Assembly (NCBI GenBank): GCA_014874385.1
Contig: JACWAE010000058.1
Coordinates: 1 to 64,000 of the forward strand
Direction: 5' to 3'
Source: Dehalococcoidia bacterium
GTDB lineage: Bacteria; Chloroflexota; Dehalococcoidia; SZUA-161
Length of the DNA: 64,000 bases
The notes below the pieces were generated by a model. That model was not told the origin of the DNA. It worked only from the letters and a program-made list of their open reading frames with translations, and ran no database searches. Position numbers and translations under genes: made by a program. Shown in pieces: positions 33,199 to 40,295 of this stretch. How positions within the stretch are numbered: position 1 is the first letter of the stretch; the number at the start of each line of letters is the position of its first letter.

Positions 33199-35142
33199 AT
33201 GGTACGTAGACTCCTGGCAAGCTCAATAAGCTCGCTGGTAAGCAATGCACGTAAGCCTGGTTTCTGGCTCATTGTTGTCCTGTTCATCGCTATCTCGATT
33301 CCGTACTACTATGAGACGCTTCATCCGCCTTTCGTACAACGTGTTTTCAACTACCTGGGGCTAGATAGACTTTCCTTTGAGCGGACACTATATATCGTAC
33401 CAATAATTCTTTCCGGCTTCCTGTTCGGGTCCAAAGGGGCCTATATAGCTTCGACAGTTGCTCTATGTTGCATGGTACCTCGTGCTGTCATCATCTCGCC
33501 ACACACTGCTGACGCCCTGTTCGAATCGGGCACCGTTTTTCTCGTGGGCATTCTGGTGGGCTTCACATTCACATCGCTGCAGAAGGAGCGAAGACGGCGT
33601 ATGCAAGTCGATGCGCTCAACCAAACCGCTCTTGTAGTTTCCCAGTCTCTGGAATTGGACCCTGTCCTGAAAAGCAGCATCGACAGTGTTGTCGAAGTGA
33701 TGAAGGTCGATGTTGCGCAAGTATTTCTCGTCGACGAGGGAGCCGGCGATCTTACACTTGCTGCTTACAGGGGTGTTTCTCGAGAATTCGCGCAGGGCGT
33801 TGATCGGTTAAAAATAGGAGAAGGATTAAATGGACTGGTAGCCCAGACTGGCGCGCCAACCTATGTTGAAAACGCCTCTGCCGATCCCCGGTTAACCAGG
33901 ACGGTATTGAAAGAGGACCGTATTGGTTCAATGCTCATTGTTCCCCTGAAGTCCAAAGATAAAGTCATGGGCACACTCTGTGTGAGCATGCGAGGGTATC
34001 GTAAATTCAACCAAGATGAGGTTGAATTGCTTACAAACATCGGTAATCAGGTTGGAGTTGCTATAGAGAACGTGCGATTGTATCAGCAGCAGCGGGGATT
34101 CACCGAGCAGTTGCGCGCTTCTGAAGAACGATACCGCGAGCTGTTCGAGAACGCTAACGATGGCATCTGGGTTCATGATTTGGAAGGCAATATCATAGCT
34201 GCCAATAAGGCCAGCGAGAAGCTCACAGGCTATACTCTGGATGAAATGGCTAAAACTGATAAATTGAATGTGAGCGTATTTCTTAACGGCGAAGGACTCA
34301 ATCTGGCCAAGGAGATAAGGCGCAGGTTGCTGGCCAATGTACCTCTGACGCAGCCGTATGAGCAGCGCATAGTCAGGGGGGATGGCACAGAGGCAATACT
34401 GATGATGACCACCAACTTGGTGACAGAGGACGGTAAGCCTGTAGCCTTCCAGCATATTGCCCGAGATGTGACTGAAGAGAAGCGAATGAAGGAAAACCTG
34501 CACTTCTACCTGCAGCAGATTACCAGGACTCAGGAAGAGGAGAGGAAACGCATCGCCCGTGAGCTTCACGATGATACCATGCAGTATCTAGTTGTCCTCG
34601 CACGTCAGTTGGATGAACTTGCCTACAGCAGCAAGTTGATGTCCCAGGAGGAGAAAGCGAAGCTGGAGGAGCTGAGGCAGCAGACTACTGGCATAATGGA
34701 AGGCGTGCGGCGCTTGAGCCACGACCTCCGGCCTGCTACCTTGGACAGGCTGGGCCTGCTTCCGGCGCTGGAATGGCTGGCCTCTCAGGTCCCTTCGGGG
34801 ATAAGTATAGAAGTCAAGGCATACGGAACCGAACGGAGACTTCCTGCTGAAGTGGAACTGGTATTGTTCCGCATCGCCCAGGAGGCACTGAGCAATGTCC
34901 GACGGCATTCTCAGGCAACCGAGGCTGAGGTTAAAGTAGAGTTCGAGGATAAGAAAACCAGGATAACGGTCAAGGATAATGGTAAAGGTTTTATTCTCCC
35001 TGAGATAATGAGCGATCTGGTTAAAGCAGGCAGGCTGGGCCTGGCCGGGATGCAGGAAAGGATCCAGTTGCTGAACGGGAGCCTGAAGATTGAGTCGGAG
35101 CCTGGAAGGGGCACTACAGTAACGGTTGAGGCACCGCTATAA
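33199..35142 (+). CDS. Sensor histidine kinase, NarX/NreB type (GAF-PAS-HisKA_3)
   Basis: A 647-residue kinase. About four hydrophobic helices occupy residues 20-125, followed by a GAF domain (140-295), a PAS domain (310-430, 'YRELFENANDGIWVHDLEGNIIAAN') and a HisKA_3 segment with the phospho-His in 'RIARELHDDTMQYLV'. The ATPase domain ends in 'GLAGMQERIQLLNGSLKIESEPGRGTTV'. It presumably phosphorylates the NarL-type regulator just upstream and perhaps the orphan paralogue. The signal is unknown; no Cys cluster for oxygen sensing is seen in the GAF or PAS domains. Confidence 0.92.
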   Translation: MVRRLLASSISSLVSNARKPGFWLIVVLFIAISIPYYYETLHPPFVQRVFNYLGLDRLSFERTLYIVPIILSGFLFGSKGAYIASTVALCCMVPRAVIISPHTADALFESGTVFLVGILVGFTFTSLQKERRRRMQVDALNQTALVVSQSLELDPVLKSSIDSVVEVMKVDVAQVFLVDEGAGDLTLAAYRGVSREFAQGVDRLKIGEGLNGLVAQTGAPTYVENASADPRLTRTVLKEDRIGSMLIVPLKSKDKVMGTLCVSMRGYRKFNQDEVELLTNIGNQVGVAIENVRLYQQQRGFTEQLRASEERYRELFENANDGIWVHDLEGNIIAANKASEKLTGYTLDEMAKTDKLNVSVFLNGEGLNLAKEIRRRLLANVPLTQPYEQRIVRGDGTEAILMMTTNLVTEDGKPVAFQHIARDVTEEKRMKENLHFYLQQITRTQEEERKRIARELHDDTMQYLVVLARQLDELAYSSKLMSQEEKAKLEELRQQTTGIMEGVRRLSHDLRPATLDRLGLLPALEWLASQVPSGISIEVKAYGTERRLPAEVELVLFRIAQEALSNVRRHSQATEAEVKVEFEDKKTRITVKDNGKGFILPEIMSDLVKAGRLGLAGMQERIQLLNGSLKIESEPGRGTTVTVEAPL

Positions 35143-35163
35143 TACCAAGGGCGATAGATATAA

Positions 35164-36003
35164 ATGAAAGCTACAAAGGAGTGCTACCCTTGCCTCGCTA
35201 ATCTGGTGCGCCAGGCTGCCGAGCTGGCCACCGATGATTATAGGTTGAGAGTGGAAGCAATAGACCAGGGACTGAAGCTCCTCGGCCGTAAGTTCTCTAC
35301 TGACAAGACCTCCATCGCTGTTGCTACGATGCTGCATCGTGTGGTGAGAGAGGTGACCGGGAATGCTGACCCTTACAGCCGCATGAAAGAAGCGGAAGTG
35401 GGTCTGGCCAAGAGCTTGCGTCGAGGGTGGCAGAACAATCATGAGGGGAATCTAAGGAACCGTATTATATTGGCAGTTAGGGGAAACAATATAGATTTCT
35501 TTAAAGATATGAAGCAGATCAAGGAAGGCCTGCGGCTGCCCGTTGAGTTTGCTATCGACGACACACCGCAGTTAGAGAAAAAACTGGAAAAGGCAGAAAG
35601 TATCCTCTACCTGGCGGACAATGCCGGCGAAGTATTCTTCGATCTGCCTCTTGTGGAGAGCCTGGAGGATTTTGCCCCTGTTACTTATGTGGTGAAATAT
35701 TCGCCTGTCCAGAACGATATTACCCTTGATGATTTAGAGAAGTTCGGTCTGACAGAGGAGCTATCCAGGGTAATCACCACCGGCACTGACACTCCAGGGG
35801 TAGATATGGCTATGGCCTCCCAGGAGTTTAAGGCAGAATTTGAGACTGCTGACCTTGTGCTGGCAAAGGGTATGGGCTACTGGGAAACCCTCTCGGAACT
35901 GCCTCCCCAGGGCAAGGTGTTTTATCTTCTCAAGGCTAAGTGTAAGCCGGTGGCCGATTCACTGGGCGTAACTCTGAATAGCTATGTAGCCCTTTTACGG
36001 TGA
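35164..36003 (+). CDS. DUF89 / ARMT1-like damage-control phosphatase family protein
   Basis: A 279-residue member of the DUF89 family. It has the N-terminal Cys pair 'KECYPCLANLVRQ' and the metal-binding signature 'ILYLADNAGEVFFDLPLVE' plus 'DLVLAKGMGYWETLSE'. Related eukaryotic and bacterial proteins are metal-dependent phosphatases that remove damaged phosphometabolites, while the CxxC prokaryotic subgroup has no fixed substrate. It follows the kinase after 21 bp and overlaps the MEMO-like gene, so it may be in one operon with both. Confidence 0.85.
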   Translation: MKATKECYPCLANLVRQAAELATDDYRLRVEAIDQGLKLLGRKFSTDKTSIAVATMLHRVVREVTGNADPYSRMKEAEVGLAKSLRRGWQNNHEGNLRNRIILAVRGNNIDFFKDMKQIKEGLRLPVEFAIDDTPQLEKKLEKAESILYLADNAGEVFFDLPLVESLEDFAPVTYVVKYSPVQNDITLDDLEKFGLTEELSRVITTGTDTPGVDMAMASQEFKAEFETADLVLAKGMGYWETLSELPPQGKVFYLLKAKCKPVADSLGVTLNSYVALLR

Positions 36004-37238
36004 AAAATATGACAGGTGGGATGAGGCCAAAACTGAGGCATGTACAGGTCAGCCGTGGCCACGAGCACGGTCAGCAGGTGCTTATCCTCTCTGACCCATG
36101 TGGACTTGGCGATTGCGCTATAGTTCTCCCAGCAAGTTTAGCGCCGGTACTGGAGCTGTGTGATGGAACTCGCGATATTGCTGCTTTGAGAACTGTTCTG
36201 GAGCTGAGGACTGGATTGCGAGTAGGGCCAGATTATTTGGAAAGGATGTTCGCTGCCCTTGATAGAGCGCTCATGATAGATAATGAACACTTTGCCCGGG
36301 TATATCAGGAGGCTGTGAAGAAGTTCAGGACTGCGCCCTCGCGTCTGCCTACCATGGCGGACAGGGTGTATCCGGCTAACTCAGGTTCATTGGAGCAAGT
36401 GTTGTGCGGATACTTTGATGCCCTGCTCCCAAATGCGGATAATAAGCTCAAAGCTGACGAGGTACGTGGGCTGGTGAGCCCCCATATCGATTATCAGCGT
36501 GGAGGAACTGTTTACGCCGGGGTATGGCGCCGAGCGGCCAAAGCAGCGCAGGCTGCGGAGGTTGCCATTATTTTGGGCACCAACCACTTCAATGGCCAGA
36601 AGCTGGTTACTCTAACGAGGCAGAGTTATGCTACACCCTGGGGTGTGCTGGCAACGGCCGGTGATGTGGTGGATGCTGTGGCTTCTGCCCTCGGCGAAGA
36701 AGAGGTTTTCGCTGAGGAGTTCAATCATCGCAACGAGCACTCTGTGGAGGCGGCTGCTGTCTGGCTGCACTACCTGGTGAAGGATAAGGGCTGTGAGCTT
36801 GTGCCTGTTCTCTGCGGCTCCTTCCAGAGGTTTATAGAAGGGGATAGAAAGCCGAGTGACGATGATGAGGTCGCTCGCTTCATCGAGGCATTGAGTAATG
36901 CAACTGCTAATAGACGCACTCTTATAATAGCTGCCGGTGACCTGGCTCACGTGGGGCCGGCTTTTGGGGATCGCTACCCGATAGATGTTCTCGAGAAATC
37001 CAGAATTTTGTCAGCCGACAATGAGCTGATGTCTGCCATTGCCAGGGGGGATGCCGAAGAGGTGTTCCAGCAAGTAAAAAAAGAGGGGGACCGGAGACGA
37101 ATCTGCGGCCTGTCCGCAATATATCTGGCACTACGGCTTTTAGGGAAAGCCAGCGGTGATATTACTGGCTATGCTCAGTGTCCCGCCGACGAGCAGGGAA
37201 CCTCATTAGTATCTATTTGTGGCGTTGTCCTGGCTTAG
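36000..37238 (+). CDS. MEMO1 family protein (AmmeMemoRadiSam system protein B type)
   Basis: A 412-residue protein. The C-terminal 280 residues are a MEMO domain: 'GLVSPHIDYQRGGTVYAGVW', 'IILGTNHFNG' and 'NEHSVEAAAVWLHYL' contain the conserved His residues of this dioxygenase-like fold. The first 130 residues are an extension that resembles a small winged-helix or PqqD-like segment; that reading is tentative. AmmeMemoRadiSam components B often occur with an AMMECR1 and a radical SAM gene, but neither is here. Start is GTG 36000 overlapping the previous stop, or ATG 36009. Confidence 0.83.
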   Translation: MKNMTGGMRPKLRHVQVSRGHEHGQQVLILSDPCGLGDCAIVLPASLAPVLELCDGTRDIAALRTVLELRTGLRVGPDYLERMFAALDRALMIDNEHFARVYQEAVKKFRTAPSRLPTMADRVYPANSGSLEQVLCGYFDALLPNADNKLKADEVRGLVSPHIDYQRGGTVYAGVWRRAAKAAQAAEVAIILGTNHFNGQKLVTLTRQSYATPWGVLATAGDVVDAVASALGEEEVFAEEFNHRNEHSVEAAAVWLHYLVKDKGCELVPVLCGSFQRFIEGDRKPSDDDEVARFIEALSNATANRRTLIIAAGDLAHVGPAFGDRYPIDVLEKSRILSADNELMSAIARGDAEEVFQQVKKEGDRRRICGLSAIYLALRLLGKASGDITGYAQCPADEQGTSLVSICGVVLA

Positions 37239-37281
37239 TTGGGTTATCCGTCACCCTGCCTAAAACAGGGAAATTGATTCC

Positions 37282-37638
37282 ATGAAAAATATCTCAGATA
37301 GGAAAGCGACGATTGAGATTCACTTGCAGCCCGGGGCCAAAAGAAGTGAGATAGTTGGCTTCAGGGAGGGTGTTCTCTACGCCAAAGTAATGTCGCTGCC
37401 CCTTAAAGGTCAGGCCAATCGAGCGCTGACGGAGTTGATGGCTCAGACATTGGGGATATCTAAAAGTGCTATTGACATTATTCGAGGTCAGTCCAGCAGA
37501 AATAAGGTTATAGCTATACAGGGTTTAACGAGTGAGGAGGTAAAAGACATTTTAGGCCGGGACCCGTCCTGTAAAGATTTGATACATTCGTTAAGAAATG
37601 AGGACATCAGGAAGGAAAGCCAATCTTCCACTATGTGA
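37282..37638 (+). CDS. DUF167 (YggU-like) family protein
   Basis: A 118-residue protein whose first 90 residues match DUF167: 'IEIHLQPGAKRSEIVGFREGVLYAKVMSLPLKGQANRALTELMAQ' and 'IIRGQSSRNKVIAIQGL'. The fold is known but the function is not. A hydrophilic C-terminal tail of about 25 residues is not part of the family. It lies 43 bp after the MEMO-like gene on the same strand. Confidence 0.88.
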   Translation: MKNISDRKATIEIHLQPGAKRSEIVGFREGVLYAKVMSLPLKGQANRALTELMAQTLGISKSAIDIIRGQSSRNKVIAIQGLTSEEVKDILGRDPSCKDLIHSLRNEDIRKESQSSTM

Positions 37639-37769
37639 GTGTGGAAGGATCGCTATTGTAAAGATGACCTCTTAACCTCCCTTGTCTGCGGCGAACCCTT
37701 AACGTAAAATGAGTCTAGTAAAATGGGAATTCCGAGGGCCTAATCTTTCGGAAGCGAAGGTTATTGGTC

Positions 37770-38102
37770 GTGAAGCAAATTTATGTGCATGTAGCTGAGG
37801 ATGAGGATATCGGTTTCGAGGGAAGGTCTTATAGAATAGCCGAGGAGCTATTGGATTATCAGGGGCGAAAGGTTCTGTATTTAAAATCGGAGGCTTCGGC
37901 GGTTTCATTTTGTGACCGTAGCTATGCTTATCATCTGGGGAGCATCAATGTGAAAGGCTATGTGGTTAGGTGGAAGTACGGTACGAACGAAAAGGGTGAG
38001 ACTCTATCTGAGATAGAGTCTGTAACAGATGAAGCTGAGCAGGGGGAGATAAGCAGGCTGTTAAGGTCAGGTTATAATATGTCCACCGTTGGATTTACGT
38101 AG
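37770..38102 (+). CDS. Hypothetical protein
   Basis: A 110-residue soluble protein with no motif that I recognise. It is acidic and rich in beta-type alternation (QIYVHVAEDEDIGFEG), with a single Cys. The GTG at 37770 is the best start by the onset of this pattern; the track begins two codons earlier at TTG. No good ribosome site is visible. It lies in a strand-consistent gap of about 660 bp between DUF167 and the GH57-like gene, which supports, but does not prove, that it is real. Confidence 0.5.
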   Translation: MKQIYVHVAEDEDIGFEGRSYRIAEELLDYQGRKVLYLKSEASAVSFCDRSYAYHLGSINVKGYVVRWKYGTNEKGETLSEIESVTDEAEQGEISRLLRSGYNMSTVGFT

Positions 38103-38299
38103 GTGACAGGCTGAGGAAGAGTGAAAGTAAAAGTATTGGATAGCAGTTTTTGGAATTTTAAGGACCAATAATGGGTAATCTGGCGCAGCTATTAAGTGAA
38201 CGATTAAGGCAGGCCAACCGGGATGTAGTCAGGTTAGCCACAGCGTTGAGCGTGGCATTGAGCTAAGGAGACAAACGACAGTATGCGAAAGGTGGCATC

Positions 38300-39604
38300 A
38301 TGATTTACTGGGCACCTCTGTTGCATTTCTATCAGCCGACTAACCAGACCCATTGGGTGTTGAGAAAGATATGCGAGGAATCCTACAGGCCTCTGGTGAA
38401 GCTGTTCCATGAGCTGCCACATGCCAAAGTCACGGTAAATATCAATGGCGCTCTCACTGATCTGCTGGACGATCATGGGATGTCGGATGTCATCGCAGGT
38501 TTGCGCGATTTGTGCGAGAAGGGGCGGCTGGAGTTCACCGGTTCGGCGAAGTATCACGCTATTCTGCCTCTCATAGGGCAGGATGAGGTGCTGAGGCAGA
38601 TAGTGCTCAATAATCAGACCAACAGGCAGTTCTTCGGCGATTGCTATTCTCCGCGGGGTTTTTTCCCACCCGAGATGGCCTATAGCCGGGATATAGTGAA
38701 GCCAGTCCTTGAGGCAGGCTACAAGTGGATTATCATGAGTGGGGTTGCCTGTCCTGTGGCATGGCCTAATAATATCGTACATGGCATATCGGCGGGCAGG
38801 CAGAAGCTGGTGGCGTTCTTTCGTGATGACATATTAAGTAATAAGGTATCGTTTCATGATCTCGATGCCAGTGGTTTTCTTGAACAATTGAGACAGCTTC
38901 AAGGGGACCATAAGGATATCTATGTGATAACAGCTATGGATGCTGAGACCTTCGGACACCATATTAAGAACTGGGAGAAGCTGTTTTTGGGTGAGGTCTA
39001 CGAGGCACTGGAGCCGATGGAGCCTATCGGCAAAAGCGGCAAGCATTTGCAGCGTATAGTAGATACACAGAAGGAGATATTCGGGGCGGCCGTTAAAAAT
39101 GATAAGACGGATATTGAGGTAGTTACCATCAGCGAACTCATGGAGATATTCCCGCCCGGCCAATCTATCGAACCGCGGGCATCGTCGTGGAGCACTACGC
39201 TGGGCGATATAAAGGACGGCAATCCTTATCCTTTATGGAATGGGAAAGGCAATGTGCTGCATCAATTGCAGTGGCAGCATCTCAAGATTGCTATGGATAT
39301 GACCTATATGGCACTCAAGGTGTCCGGGGGCGAGCCTGTCAACTCTCATGCTGATTTAGCAAGAGGCCTGCTGGATAAAGCGTTGCAGAGCGACCAGTTC
39401 TGGTGGGCCAGCCGCAGGCCGATGTGGGACATCAATCTGGTACATCAGGGGCTGCTGATACAGCGAGAGGTGATACTCAACGCTTATAAGGCAATACAGA
39501 TGAGCGATTTGAGTGAAGACGAGAAGATGGAATATTACTATCGAGTTCTTGCCGGGCGTGACATAAGGAGCAAGATCACAGACCAGCTTCTTCTGAATGG
39601 TTAG
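38300..39604 (+). CDS. Glycoside hydrolase family 57-like protein
   Basis: A 434-residue protein of the GH57-like (beta/alpha)7-barrel type. It begins 'IYWAPLLHFYQPTNQTHWVLRKICEESYRPLV', and has 'KVTVNINGALTDLL', 'GFFPPEMAYSRDIV' (where GH57 enzymes carry the nucleophile Glu) and 'YVITAMDAETFGHH' with the acid Asp. GH57 enzymes act on alpha-glucans as amylopullulanases, branching enzymes or 4-alpha-glucanotransferases. The substrate cannot be told. A glycogen-synthase-like glycosyltransferase at 52 kb may belong to the same polysaccharide metabolism. A very strong terminator follows. Confidence 0.85.
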   Translation: MIYWAPLLHFYQPTNQTHWVLRKICEESYRPLVKLFHELPHAKVTVNINGALTDLLDDHGMSDVIAGLRDLCEKGRLEFTGSAKYHAILPLIGQDEVLRQIVLNNQTNRQFFGDCYSPRGFFPPEMAYSRDIVKPVLEAGYKWIIMSGVACPVAWPNNIVHGISAGRQKLVAFFRDDILSNKVSFHDLDASGFLEQLRQLQGDHKDIYVITAMDAETFGHHIKNWEKLFLGEVYEALEPMEPIGKSGKHLQRIVDTQKEIFGAAVKNDKTDIEVVTISELMEIFPPGQSIEPRASSWSTTLGDIKDGNPYPLWNGKGNVLHQLQWQHLKIAMDMTYMALKVSGGEPVNSHADLARGLLDKALQSDQFWWASRRPMWDINLVHQGLLIQREVILNAYKAIQMSDLSEDEKMEYYYRVLAGRDIRSKITDQLLLNG

Positions 39605-39626
39605 GTTTGGCTTTGGATTCTGCGTT

Positions 39627-39665
39627 TTAGGGGGGCATCCTTCTGAGAAGGATGCCCCCCTAAAT
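39627..39665. terminator. Bidirectional terminator after the GH57-like gene
   Basis: A 17-bp perfect stem (TTAGGGGGGCATCCTT with AAGGATGCCCCCCTAA) around a five-base loop, with T-rich DNA on both sides. It serves two convergent genes. Confidence 0.9.
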
Positions 39666-39669
39666 TTTA

Positions 39670-40188
39670 TTAATCTGCGCGCAGCTCGAACCTGTGTAGT
39701 GTGAAGTACTTTCGCGACTGGGTGAGCCACTGCAGCTCCTCCTCCAGCAGCGACAAATGTCCTTCCTCTTCCTTGGCCAGTGCCTGGAACATGTTTTTCC
39801 CCTTGAGGTCGGGCGTGCTGTCCTCGGCATCTTTATAGAAGGAGATGGCGTCCTGCTCGGATTTGACTCCCTGTCGCAGGGCATCCATCTCGCCGGCGTC
39901 TACAGTGATTGTGCCGGTAGCCTCTGAGATGGAGGGGAACTCTGTTTTATTTATAGCAGTGGCCACCCTCTTCCACTCCAGCCATTTGTTGTTGTCCAGC
40001 ACGGACTTCAACTGCTGTCTTAGCTTGGCCAGGTGTCTCAGTTCCTCCTTAGCCAGCCAGTCAAACATATTCTTGCCGTTCTGGTCTCTGGTGGCCTTGG
40101 CCGCGTTCCGGTAGAATTTGTTAGCCCCTCTTTCCCTCTCGATACCCAGCTTAAGGGCATCGACTGCTTTCATACGCCTCTTTTCCAT
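39670..40188 (-). CDS. Ferritin-like / rubrerythrin-family protein
   Basis: A 172-residue four-helix protein with two similar halves: 'ERERGANKFYRNAAKATRDQNGKNMFDWLAKEELRHLAKL' and 'SEQDAISFYKDAEDSTPDLKGKNMFQALAKEEEGHLSLLEE'. Each supplies E...ExxH ligands for a diiron centre. It has no rubredoxin tail, so it belongs to the rubrerythrin-like ferritin group (erythrin type), which handles peroxide or stores iron in anaerobes. The first ATG follows AGGAGGG with good spacing. A repeat element lies directly upstream. Confidence 0.88.
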   Translation of the reverse strand: MEKRRMKAVDALKLGIERERGANKFYRNAAKATRDQNGKNMFDWLAKEELRHLAKLRQQLKSVLDNNKWLEWKRVATAINKTEFPSISEATGTITVDAGEMDALRQGVKSEQDAISFYKDAEDSTPDLKGKNMFQALAKEEEGHLSLLEEELQWLTQSRKYFTLHRFELRAD

Positions 40189-40204
40189 GCTTTCCCTCCT
40201 AGAC

Positions 40205-40254
40205 TGTAGTTGTCTGATTTATAGGCAAGCCGCCCAATAAATTGGGCAACTACA
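40205..40254. repeat. TGTAGTTG double-hairpin repeat (copy 1)
   Basis: A 50-bp element bounded by TGTAGTTG and CAACTACA. Inside are a diverged hairpin around TGATTTATA and the hairpin GCCCAATAAATTGGGC. It lies just upstream of the ferritin-like gene's start. Confidence 0.85.
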
Positions 40255-40271
40255 CTCCCATCAAGTAAGAC

Positions 40272-40295
40272 TGTAGTTGCCTGATTTATCAGGCA
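40272..40295. repeat. Half copy of the TGTAGTTG repeat
   Basis: Only the left arm and first hairpin (TGCCTGATTTATCAGGCA) are present. The stop codon of the copper ATPase gene, read on the minus strand as TGA, lies inside it at 40291-40289. Confidence 0.85.

Noticed and set aside
38171-38266. Possible 31-residue ORF (MGNLAQLLSERLRQANRD...)
   Set aside because: Starts at an ATG and looks helical, but no ribosome site or homologue can be supported; may be a remnant of a longer gene.
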